The notes below the pieces were generated by a model. The model worked only from the letters and a program-made list of their open reading frames with translations. It did not search any database and was not told the origin of the DNA. From Flavobacterium sp. (GTDB lineage: Bacteria > Bacteroidota > Bacteroidia > Flavobacteriales > Flavobacteriaceae), in the NCBI RefSeq assembly GCF_004211145.1, contig NZ_SEBS01000031.1, positions 1 to 41,143 on the forward strand: 41,143 nucleotides of DNA. The letters are read 5' to 3'. Of the stretch, positions 1-6,496 are shown in pieces (position 1 is the stretch's first letter; each line of letters starts with the position of its first letter). A program made the translations under genes and the position numbers.

Positions 1-1
1 T

Positions 2-82
2 GCCGAAGCAATTACAATTTTTCTTATTTTTGGAAAGTTCTTAGAAATGGTTACTAGCGCTTTGAAGAAACTCAAAGCCTAG
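2..82 (+). CDS. C-terminal end of an unidentified protein (partial)
   Basis: An open frame enters from the left edge and ends at TAG 80-82, giving about 26 residues. They include a hydrophobic stretch (AITIFLIFGKFLEMV) followed by a lysine-rich tail (ALKKLKA). This could be the end of a small membrane protein, but too little is present to assign a family. It lies 19 bases upstream of the next small gene in the same direction, so the two may share a transcript. Confidence 0.3.
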   Translation, partial: AEAITIFLIFGKFLEMVTSALKKLKA

Positions 83-101
83 TCAAAGGTATGGTTAGAG
101 T

Positions 102-302
102 ATGAAAACTATGGGAAGGCGTATATGCATCACCACAAACGACGTAGAACTCGTTACTGGTCAAAGCTACCGCCAAAGTCTTAGACTATTGCATGAGATC
201 GCAAACAGCCTAAATAAAGCCGTAAAGTTTGTTACTATACAAGAATTCTGTAATCACACAGGGTTAAATATTGAACAGGTTGAAAAGACAATATTTGGGT
301 GA
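102..302 (+). CDS. Small hypothetical protein, mobile-element type
   Basis: The protein has 66 residues, with ATG at 102 and an alternative in-frame ATG at 111. From memory, the pattern ITTNDVELVTGQSYRQS followed by FVTIQEFCNHTGLN resembles short Flavobacteriia proteins found near phages, transposons or restriction genes: an N-terminal part, then a helix-turn-helix-like C-terminal half in which FCNHTGLNIEQV would be the recognition region. No search was run, so the family is not certain. It sits directly left of a stretch with duplicated tRNA-end sequence, which fits a mobile-element margin. A DNA-binding role is inference only. Confidence 0.55.
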   Translation: MKTMGRRICITTNDVELVTGQSYRQSLRLLHEIANSLNKAVKFVTIQEFCNHTGLNIEQVEKTIFG

Positions 303-533
303 TGCTGATAAATGCCAAAAGCGGAGAAAATAAACGTCTCCCGAACCTTTGAACGATTCGCAAACCCATTCATTTTTTAGTGTAGTTCTTGCCATTTCAT
401 TTGGATAATACCTTATTAATCAGTAAATTTACATCATAAGATTTAGTGATGTTTGCAGTTCGCTGAGGTGCAAAATCGAGACCCTTAGATTTTAAACTTT
501 TCAATGTATTGATATAGGCGGGATTACAACAAC

Positions 534-555
534 GGTTCGAATCCCTCATCGCCCA
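534..555 (+). pseudogene. tRNA 3'-end fragment
   Basis: GGTTCGAATC at 534-543 matches the invariant T-loop of tRNAs, and the following bases through GCCCA at 551-555 look like the 3' acceptor strand plus discriminator base. No matching 5' acceptor strand (GGGCGAT expected), D-arm or anticodon arm occurs about 70 bases upstream, and the T-stem left arm pairs poorly. This is therefore only a tRNA end, as is left when an integrative element recombines into a tRNA gene. The amino-acid identity cannot be read. Confidence 0.5.
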
Positions 556-562
556 CAAGAAA
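543..562 (+). repeat. 20-bp direct repeat, copy 1 (attachment-site-like)
   Basis: CCCTCATCGCCCACAAGAAA at 543-562 recurs exactly at 727-746. This copy is the end of the tRNA 3' fragment and runs directly into a terminator. Exact duplication of a tRNA 3' end is the usual footprint of site-specific integration. Confidence 0.6.
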
Positions 563-588
563 AGCTTCACTTTTGTGAAGCTTTTTTT
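561..588 (+). terminator. Rho-independent terminator after the tRNA fragment
   Basis: A perfect 9-bp stem (AAGCTTCAC 562-570 with GTGAAGCTT 575-583) with a TTTT loop is followed by a run of T. It lies immediately after the tRNA 3' end, as expected for a tRNA terminator that was carried along with the fragment. Confidence 0.75.
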
Positions 589-645
589 ATTTCCAAAAAT
601 TGCGTCGAAAGCTTTTTTCAGCTTTCGTAAGTAAATTTTGGAAAT
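589..645. repeat. Nested inverted repeat
   Basis: An outer pair of arms (ATTTCCAAAAATT near 589-601 and AAATTTTGGAAAT near 632-644) encloses a second hairpin (GAAAGC 607-612 with GCTTTC 620-625). The whole can fold as one long imperfect stem. It lies between the two direct-repeat copies. Its function is not known; it could be a structured remnant or a terminator. Confidence 0.45.
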
Positions 646-650
646 AAAAA

Positions 651-675
651 GAAAGCCACCTTTTCGGTGGGTTTT
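651..675. terminator. Terminator-like hairpin
   Basis: CCACC (656-660) pairs with GGTGG (666-670) around TTTTC. The stem is flanked by A-rich sequence on the left and TTTT on the right, so it could act in either direction. No gene of clear identity ends here. Confidence 0.35.
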
Positions 676-726
676 CTTGTGTAAAGCCAACCAACTTGGG
701 CATCACCGGAGCAAAGCGTAGGTAAC

Positions 727-746
727 CCCTCATCGCCCACAAGAAA
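727..746 (+). repeat. 20-bp direct repeat, copy 2 (attachment-site-like)
   Basis: An exact second copy of the 20-bp sequence at 543-562, 184 bp downstream. It lacks the T-loop sequence that precedes copy 1. T-rich sequence follows, as in copy 1, but with a different stem. Confidence 0.6.
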
Positions 747-931
747 GTCATTTTGCTTCGGCTTTTTTTATTTGCGTAAAACCGCGCTCTTGTGAAACCT
801 TCCTCTCCTATTTTTCTATCACAAATTTTGTGAGGATTATTTCAATTTCATTTTTCTCTCACAAATCTTGTTGCCCTTTTATAATTTCAAAAAAATTGCC
901 ACAAGATTTCATCTCAGCGGTAGACTCAATG

Positions 932-1972
932 CTACTTCATCGCCTCATCCAAAACCCTTCTTACTTTCCAGTTCAGGATCACCCATGAAATACCGCCTTT
1001 GACGTACCATCCGGAATTGAATTCCACGTCGGCGATCCGGTCGCGCGCGGGATCGTTGACTTCGACGAGTCGGCCCTTCATGGCATAACGGTAACCGCCT
1101 TGTACTGTAAGCAGAATCGATTTCGAAAAGAAAAGTTTGTCGTATCCGATGTTGGGCGTAATCTCATTGAACGCACTTTCATAGCTCGCCGATTGTCCCG
1201 GGACATTTCGGATGAAGAAACTCGGAGACACGAGATCGGCACCCGCTGAAACCCATCCTTTCCCGATATTGGAGCGACGGATCTTTGCAGTCTGCGGAAA
1301 GATGACGTCGAGTTCCCAACGCGGATCGTCGAAACGATGCCAATAGGTTGCCGCGGGAATTACCGGAAGCGGCGCCGACGGATCGATCAGCCCCGCAAGA
1401 CCAACCGAATAAATCGTCCTCGGACTGTCTTTGAGTATCAGCAATCCATAAACGGAACCTGTGAGCTTCTGGTACTCGAACGCGGGCGACGTCCCCACGA
1501 ACACCGATCCGTTCAACACCAATTGTTTCGAAAACAACTTGGTTCGGTAATTCACGTTAATCGAAGTGTTGAAATCCTCGAGCGTCTCGTTTCCATTCAC
1601 GTAAACGCCTGATGGATTCACGACGTTGCGCAATGTGATGTCTTCGCGCGTATATGTTTCGGCGAGGCTTACGGTGATTTTCCTCTTTTGGATGATCGGA
1701 ATCCACGCGTAAACCTGCATACGAGAACGTGTAAATTCGCCACTTTCATCGATGTCGGTGTCTTTGAAATCTACCTTATAGTCGCTCTTCCCTGCGTAAT
1801 CATAGGAAACCGACAGTATTTTCAACAACGGATAACTCGGAAAGCGATCGTATTTGATCGTATCCTTTCGGACCGGATCGCCAAAAGTCTGCGATTGGCA
1901 AGGAGAAAAAATTGCCGCCAAAAGGATAAAGGTGATGGCAAAAATGTTTTTATTTGTATTTGTACAGGTCAT
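932..1972 (-). CDS. Putative outer-membrane beta-barrel protein (DUF6268-like)
   Basis: The protein has 346 residues. The N-terminus has a hydrophobic signal segment (about residues 9-23) and a likely cleavage site near SPCQSQ. The mature part is rich in alternating polar and aromatic strands with frequent glycines, and it ends in a short hydrophobic-strand region. This pattern fits a small outer-membrane barrel, and it resembles the DUF6268 group of Bacteroidota outer-membrane proteins; that family name is from memory. No catalytic motif is visible. It is transcribed away from the plus-strand cluster that begins at 2122, with a 149-base divergent spacer. Its role is unknown. Confidence 0.6.
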   Translation of the reverse strand: MTCTNTNKNIFAITFILLAAIFSPCQSQTFGDPVRKDTIKYDRFPSYPLLKILSVSYDYAGKSDYKVDFKDTDIDESGEFTRSRMQVYAWIPIIQKRKITVSLAETYTREDITLRNVVNPSGVYVNGNETLEDFNTSINVNYRTKLFSKQLVLNGSVFVGTSPAFEYQKLTGSVYGLLILKDSPRTIYSVGLAGLIDPSAPLPVIPAATYWHRFDDPRWELDVIFPQTAKIRRSNIGKGWVSAGADLVSPSFFIRNVPGQSASYESAFNEITPNIGYDKLFFSKSILLTVQGGYRYAMKGRLVEVNDPARDRIADVEFNSGWYVKGGISWVILNWKVRRVLDEAMK

Positions 1973-2121
1973 ATCGATTTAACGTGTTAAGTGCGAGGGA
2001 CAATTTTATCCCAGTTAAAAATAGATTACCGATATCGCGTTCGCGTTATGCCGAAATTCAAAAAGATTGCAGGATTCACGTAACTTCTTTCCCGATTTCA
2101 CCCTAACAATAATAGCAAGAC

Positions 2122-2532
2122 ATGAAAAGATTTATTCCGCTATCTCTCTTGTTCCTCTTCACCAATATTCTATTTGCCCAAAAAATTGACATGCCCAATG
2201 ATTCCCTGAGCAGTTTACTTTGCAGGACATGGAAGATCAATTTTGCTTTCGCCGAAGGAATAAAACACGAACGCAATGAAATTCCGAAAAGCGGTATTTA
2301 TGAAGTTGTCTTTAATCGTGATTCGACTTTCCAGATCATCGGCGAAAGGACAACCACGGGCCGATGGTGTCATGACCAAGAAAAAAAGTATGTCGAACTT
2401 GAGCTGAGAGGCCGAATCAACCTCGTGGTTTTTTCAATAAACAAAAACGAGATGATCATTACCTACATCGAAAATCTGAGAAAAAAGATTTCGAATTTAC
2501 CCGATAGCTTCATTTATTTTGTTCCGAAATAA
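2122..2532 (+). CDS. Secreted lipocalin-like small protein
   Basis: The protein has 136 residues and a clear signal peptide (residues 1-19, ending LFAQ). The mature part has the layout of small lipocalin-like domains in Bacteroidota: a tryptophan near the start (CRTWKI), a strand with STFQI, then TGRW followed by further strands. The frameshifted lipoprotein at 4234 has a similar pattern (NSFIF, then KGTWSL), so the two may be distant paralogs. The stop codon overlaps the start of the next small frame (TAATG), which suggests coupled translation. The ligand is unknown. Confidence 0.6.
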   Translation: MKRFIPLSLLFLFTNILFAQKIDMPNDSLSSLLCRTWKINFAFAEGIKHERNEIPKSGIYEVVFNRDSTFQIIGERTTTGRWCHDQEKKYVELELRGRINLVVFSINKNEMIITYIENLRKKISNLPDSFIYFVPK

Positions 2533-2663
2533 TGAAACGCGACATTTTCCTTTTAATAGGAACGATCAAATTTCTAAAGAACGACCCATTTCCGCGTAAA
2601 TTAGGCGCTCACGATTATATGGAATACGACGCGTCGGAAATCGACAACATAAAAGAAACGTAG
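2532..2663 (+). CDS. Small hypothetical protein
   Basis: A 43-residue frame begins at ATG 2532, overlapping the TAA of the preceding gene, and ends at TAG 2661-2663. It starts MKRDIFLLIGTIKFLKN and ends in an acidic segment (YMEYDASEIDNIKET). There is no signal peptide or transmembrane segment of normal length. The TAATG overlap is the only positive evidence. It may instead be the decayed end of a longer gene, since it does not resemble a known family. Confidence 0.4.
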   Translation: MKRDIFLLIGTIKFLKNDPFPRKLGAHDYMEYDASEIDNIKET

Positions 2664-2697
2664 TCCGCGGCAAAATTCGCGAACCTGACACTCAAAA

Positions 2698-3714
2698 ATG
2701 ACAAAACTCAAATTATATAAATCGGGTTGGAAAGGCATCAGGCTACTCGCGTTGACATTGCCTTTCGTCCTGATCGGGATTTTGATAATCTCTAAAGAAC
2801 AAGCCGGAACATTCGATTACGCGATGGGTTGGTTTTGCGTCTCGTTCTTTGGCCTCGGAATCCCCTTAGGATTGTTCCTGCTGCTCGACCGCAGGCCTCA
2901 GATCGTAATCGACGAGGACGGCGTTTGGGATCGAAGCCTTAAGCAAGACGCGATAAAATGGGAACAGATCGTCGAAACGTACGCGATCGACATACACGGC
3001 CAAAAATTCATCTCGGTCGTCGTGGACGAATCATTCGAACCGAAGCGAAAAACCGTCAAATGGGCACGAAAATTAAATGAATTCGTCGGCGCGCAAACCA
3101 CGAACCTCAACGTAAGCCAAATAAAAATCGACGCAAATAAATTGTCGGACTTACTGAACAAAATCAAGAATTCCGACAAACACGAACGCGCAAGCCACTT
3201 GAGGATTTTTTCGTCGGAACAACGGCTCACGCCCAATTTCGAATTCCAAAATTATGTGACGTATCTCATCATATTGGCGATTTTCATGCTGATTTCGTTA
3301 AGTGGGGAAATGGGTTTCATGTCGATCATGGTGATTATGGGAGTGTCGGCCGTGATCGCGCGTTGGCATGGCGGAACAAACAACAAATCGTCACTTTACA
3401 AATACGCGCGAATCACGACGTTTTTGGGTTTTGCAAACATGGTTGTGCTGTTCCTGATGTTCACGATCCACGACGCGGTTTCAGACAAATTGGGCGCCGA
3501 ATTGACCCAAAAAATTGAAAAATATAAAAGCAAATTCGGAAAATATCCAACCAGCATTCAACCTATTCGCGAAAAAATGCATCTCAACCTTATTCAGGAT
3601 CATATCTTCGACGAAATTGCCTACCGAAATCTTGGCGCGCGCTATGAATTGACACTGGAATTCCTGAACCGAAACCAAAAAGAATTCGACGTCGAATCGA
3701 ATCGATGGAACTAA
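2698..3714 (+). CDS. Membrane protein with a PH-like domain (STM3941-like)
   Basis: The protein has 338 residues. Two transmembrane segments lie at about residues 12-30 and 40-62. A soluble part of about 85 residues follows (QIVIDEDGVWDRSL, then IKWEQIVETYAI); this matches the pattern of bacterial PH-like domains such as the STM3941 group, by memory rather than by search. Two or three further transmembrane segments lie at about residues 182-255, and the tail is charged and helical. It is the largest member of a run of unknown envelope proteins. Only one base separates its stop from the next start, which suggests an operon. Confidence 0.55.
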   Translation: MTKLKLYKSGWKGIRLLALTLPFVLIGILIISKEQAGTFDYAMGWFCVSFFGLGIPLGLFLLLDRRPQIVIDEDGVWDRSLKQDAIKWEQIVETYAIDIHGQKFISVVVDESFEPKRKTVKWARKLNEFVGAQTTNLNVSQIKIDANKLSDLLNKIKNSDKHERASHLRIFSSEQRLTPNFEFQNYVTYLIILAIFMLISLSGEMGFMSIMVIMGVSAVIARWHGGTNNKSSLYKYARITTFLGFANMVVLFLMFTIHDAVSDKLGAELTQKIEKYKSKFGKYPTSIQPIREKMHLNLIQDHIFDEIAYRNLGARYELTLEFLNRNQKEFDVESNRWN

Positions 3715-3715
3715 A

Positions 3716-4186
3716 ATGAAAGTCATGAAAACATATTCGATTCTTTGCCTGTCGCTGATCGCGTTGATCACATCGTCTTTTTCCGAACCCGAGAATGGGG
3801 CCGTAAATTCGAATTCGTGGAGCATAAGCATCGGCAAAAAGGAAATTCTTGCGTCATACAAGGGCAACAAAATGGGTGATTTGGCGACTATTGAAACGGC
3901 ATCGGTCAAGCCAACCGACGTTTTGGTCGCGAAACGATATCTGTGCGGAATGTCGGCCCAAGATGCGACTTCGACATTGATATTCAAAAATAGCAGCAAC
4001 GATATCATTAACGAAACCCAAAATACAGATGACGGAATGACGTTTTTTGTACGACTGCCGATGGCTAAAATACTCGAATCACCTAATTTCGAAAAAGGAA
4101 TCGTCGACGTCTATTTCGTAATCGACACGAAAGTGAAAACCGAAAAAAAGGACGCCGTTCTTCTCGGTCGATTGAACTTCAAATAA
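3716..4186 (+). CDS. Secreted hypothetical protein
   Basis: The protein has 156 residues, with a signal peptide at the N-terminus (about residues 1-23, ending SSFS). The mature region is mostly beta, with GKKEILASYKG and a YLCG segment holding a single cysteine. No known motif is recognised. It starts one base after the preceding stop; the ATG at 3716 and the in-frame ATG at 3725 both give a workable signal peptide. Presumably periplasmic or secreted; function unknown. Confidence 0.6.
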   Translation: MKVMKTYSILCLSLIALITSSFSEPENGAVNSNSWSISIGKKEILASYKGNKMGDLATIETASVKPTDVLVAKRYLCGMSAQDATSTLIFKNSSNDIINETQNTDDGMTFFVRLPMAKILESPNFEKGIVDVYFVIDTKVKTEKKDAVLLGRLNFK

Positions 4187-4233
4187 CTCAACATCTAACT
4201 AATTACCCAAAGTTTAACCGAAAGTAGAATATC

Positions 4234-4645
4234 ATGAAACCCGGTTCCCGCTTGATCAAAATTCTCATCGCGCTGGTTTCAATCGTGTTTTCGAGTTGTG
4301 ATACGTTCGGGAAAAAGGAAATCGTCGGAACGTATCAAATCGATAAAACAAACGTAAACGAACGCGTAATTCCAAGTGACGATCGGATCGCGCGATTCGG
4401 AATTTCAACGATCGCGCTCGACGATAATTCCTTTATATTTACGTACCGAGACGCAATCAAAAAAGGAACATGGTCTCTCGGAACCCGAGATGGCGAAAAT
4501 CAGTTCCTGAATTTCAAATTGCAAACACAAATTCAAAGCGCGAATGAATGGTTCAATCTTATATTTCGACGAGCCGAACGTGTTGTACGACGGTGTTTTC
4601 GCGACGGCTTTATTCGTTAAACTTCGAAAATCCGACAAACCATGA
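4234..4645 (+). pseudogene. Lipocalin-like lipoprotein gene with a +1 frameshift
   Basis: The frame starting at 4234 encodes a lipoprotein signal with Cys22 (FSSC) and then a lipocalin-like region (IVGTYQI, NSFIF, KGTWSL). After codon 109 (CTT 4558-4560) the reading becomes arginine-rich and stops at 4620. Skipping one base (A4561) restores 27 more residues of normal character, beginning YFDEPNVLYDG, ending at TGA 4643-4645. That TGA overlaps the ATG of the next gene as ATGA. The repaired protein would have 136 residues. The coupling overlap and sensible residues indicate that the second frame is the true C-terminus. A mutation, a sequencing error or recoding at CTT-A could explain it. Confidence 0.65.
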
Positions 4646-4926
4646 AACGCGCGGCATTCAGGGCCAGTATTTTCTTTTCGTTCGCCGTGCTTACGCTTTC
4701 GATAGCGGTGTTTTACTTCAGTTCGGCTTTCGTATTTTGCAAGCCGTGCTCGTTGCGAATCGATGCCTACGATCCCAATTTTGGAGAACTTTATGATTTT
4801 ACGCTCATCGCCGATGCGAGCTACGTCTATCACGATGACGATCTTTGGATACTGAGTGGTCGCGTCGAAAACAAACAAAACAAACATTTGTTCAACATTC
4901 CATTTCACGCAATGATACGCGAGTAA
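4642..4926 (+). CDS. Membrane-anchored small hypothetical protein
   Basis: The protein has 94 residues. A transmembrane or signal-anchor segment covers about residues 8-31 (SIFFSFAVLTLSIAVFYFSS). A soluble beta-rich part with two nearby cysteines (CKPC) follows. The start overlaps the stop of the repaired upstream frame (ATGA), and the next gene begins 10 bases after its stop. CKPC has a CxxC spacing, but there is no thioredoxin fold around it, so a redox role is not claimed. Confidence 0.5.
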   Translation: MKRAAFRASIFFSFAVLTLSIAVFYFSSAFVFCKPCSLRIDAYDPNFGELYDFTLIADASYVYHDDDLWILSGRVENKQNKHLFNIPFHAMIRE

Positions 4927-4936
4927 GAACACTATT

Positions 4937-5632
4937 ATGAGGACAACCAAAATGCGGATCGCGTTGATATTATTGGTGATGGCGACATCCCGATTATTCG
5001 CGCAATCGGCCCAAAAGGATACGACATTTATAGTCAACGAAACGATTGACGGTGAACGGCACGCGATTTTCATCGACAACAATCAAAAAAGCGAATACTA
5101 CGCGGCGATTTCGAATTTTAATTTTCAGCAATTCGACGACGAAAGCTACAAACGATCGACTGATTATCTAAGCGAAAATAAACTGTCGTTGACCAAAGCA
5201 AAACCTGTCGTTCCTTGGCGAGATTGGGTCACGTTGAAACAATACGATTCGAAATTTTATGCGTATTATCCGTGTGATTTCCTGTTTCATTTCAGGCAAT
5301 CCATAAATGATTCGACATTCATCGACTGGACCGGAGAAGGCCCGGAAGCCAATAAAATCATCCATCAGAGGAAAATCGACAAGAACACTTACGAGATGAA
5401 ATTGTCGGGAATAAGTTACGCCGACAGGAAAATCACGATCCACATCATCGACCCGAAAAAGGGAATCGCGGTGTTCGAGCAAACATCAACCGGAACCGAC
5501 AAAAAATACTACCTTATGATTTCGGCCCCCGACATAACGAGCGTCCCGATCATCGTAAACGTCTGCCCGACCCAAAAACAAATGGAACTTAAATTTGAAG
5601 ATCCCGACTTCGAAAAACTGTTGGAAAAATGA
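4937..5632 (+). CDS. Secreted hypothetical protein
   Basis: The protein has 231 residues. A signal peptide ends at about residue 22 (SRLFAQ); ATG 4952 is an alternative start that keeps it. The mature part holds RDWVTLKQYDSKFYAYYPCDF followed by a beta-rich domain (STFIDWTGEG, THIIDPKKG-like strands). I do not recognise the family. It follows the upstream gene by 10 bases and precedes a lipoprotein gene by 13 bases, so it belongs to the same transcriptional run. Confidence 0.6.
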   Translation: MRTTKMRIALILLVMATSRLFAQSAQKDTTFIVNETIDGERHAIFIDNNQKSEYYAAISNFNFQQFDDESYKRSTDYLSENKLSLTKAKPVVPWRDWVTLKQYDSKFYAYYPCDFLFHFRQSINDSTFIDWTGEGPEANKIIHQRKIDKNTYEMKLSGISYADRKITIHIIDPKKGIAVFEQTSTGTDKKYYLMISAPDITSVPIIVNVCPTQKQMELKFEDPDFEKLLEK

Positions 5633-5645
5633 GAAATACTAAAAA

Positions 5646-6086
5646 ATGAGAGCCGAATTCCTAGTGCCGGTCGTATTCTTACTGACATTGTCGACATCAT
5701 GTGAGCAATCGAAAAAAACCGAAAAATCACAAACGGAAAATGATTCGGCATCCACGATCGTTCAAGAAATCATAAAGCCAAAAAAATATTTCGACTTACA
5801 TTCCACGATCAAAAATGGAGATACGCTGTCGTTTGTCACGTGTTCCGAATTCGTGTATTCGCCGTTTGGCGATCTGAAAAGTAAGGCTTCGGTCGAATCG
5901 GGGCTGCTCAAACGGTTTTCGGTGACAAACAGGATCGATACCGTTGACATCGGGCCGGTCGAGTTCCAAACCTTAACATCGGGGAACAGTCATTTGTTGA
6001 TTTACTTGCCGACATCGCTTCTCAATACGAGCCGCGGAAAATTTTGGAAGTACTATAAAAGATTATCCACGAATGCACGAATTTAA
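5646..6086 (+). pseudogene. Lipoprotein gene, N-terminal part, truncated by a repeat
   Basis: The frame encodes a lipoprotein signal with Cys19 (STSC) and a lysine- and serine-rich linker. A beta-rich domain follows, ending in HLLIYLP. The last few residues are read from a palindromic repeat that begins at about 6067, so the natural C-terminus has been lost. A plausible remainder of the same protein is found at 6254-6496 in another frame. Translation to 146 residues is still possible, but the product would be incomplete. Family unknown. Confidence 0.55.
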
Positions 6087-6108
6087 CCTAGTATTCGTGC
6101 ATTCGTGG
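6067..6108. repeat. Palindromic repeat (16-bp arms)
   Basis: CCACGAATGCACGAAT at 6067-6082 and its exact reverse complement at 6093-6108 are separated by 10 bases. Words of this kind (attcgtg, cgtgg) recur as dispersed palindromes in Flavobacterium genomes as I remember them. It supplies the stop and final codons of the truncated lipoprotein. Confidence 0.7.
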
Positions 6109-6137
6109 CTAAAAACATTTACAAAGTAAAATCCTCG

Positions 6138-6166
6138 AAATCCGTGTAAATCCGTGTATCCGTGGC
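6138..6166 (+). repeat. Short tandem repeat of AAATCCGTGT
   Basis: AAATCCGTGT occurs twice back to back (6138-6157) and is followed by ATCCGTGGC, a degenerate third unit. It lies just right of the palindrome and shares its CGTGG ending, so both are probably one element spanning about 6065-6175. Confidence 0.65.
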
Positions 6167-6253
6167 TTTTAAAAAAAATTTCTTAAAAATTCAAAATTTT
6201 AAATCCGCGGCACAAAAGAATAGAACCTATCCGCAACCGGAAAGACTTTCTGA

Positions 6254-6496
6254 AACCTAAAAGGAGAAATCGTCGACAAAAACATAAAGCTTCTTTACGG
6301 AATCGAACTCGGCATGACGCGAGACGAATTCCTCTCGCGATTTTTCGACCGATATCCGATCATGCGTTTCAGTATCTACGATGTGATCTGTCTCGAATCC
6401 TGCGTCGCGGGTACGAAGCATTCCTATCGTTTCAAGGACAACCGATTGACTTCAATCCACTTTTCTATCGATACATATTGGAAAGTGGATTTCTAA
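6254..6496 (+). pseudogene. C-terminal remnant of the interrupted lipoprotein
   Basis: After TGA 6251-6253 the frame stays open to TAA at 6494-6496. It reads EIVDKNIKLLYGIELGM and then TRDEFLSRFF, a helix of the kind that often follows in periplasmic domains. An ATG at 6314 would give only 60 residues without a signal peptide. The lack of a proper start, the missing N-terminus and the repeat immediately upstream support its being the tail of the lipoprotein gene at 5646. The end overlaps the convergent DUF808 gene by four bases. Confidence 0.5.

Larger units (their letters stand above)
303..931. other. Gene-poor stretch with repeats and hairpins
   Basis: No convincing gene lies in these 629 bases. 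They hold a tRNA 3'-end fragment, two copies of a 20-bp repeat, a strong terminator, a nested inverted repeat and a second terminator-like hairpin, all listed separately. At 815-931 there are AT-rich short repeats: CACAAAT-type words occur several times and TCACAAATTTTGTGA forms a small palindrome. The reverse-strand frame at 397-690 runs straight through these repeats and is not regarded as a gene. Confidence 0.6.

Noticed and set aside
460..556. A complete tRNA gene ending at 555
   Set aside because: Only the T-loop and 3' acceptor strand are recognisable. No 5' acceptor partner, D-arm or anticodon arm is found at the required distance.
397..690. Minus-strand frame of 97 residues over the repeats
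   Set aside because: It runs through the tRNA fragment, the terminator and the inverted repeat, and contains WAMRDSN, a known artefact of tRNA ends read backwards.
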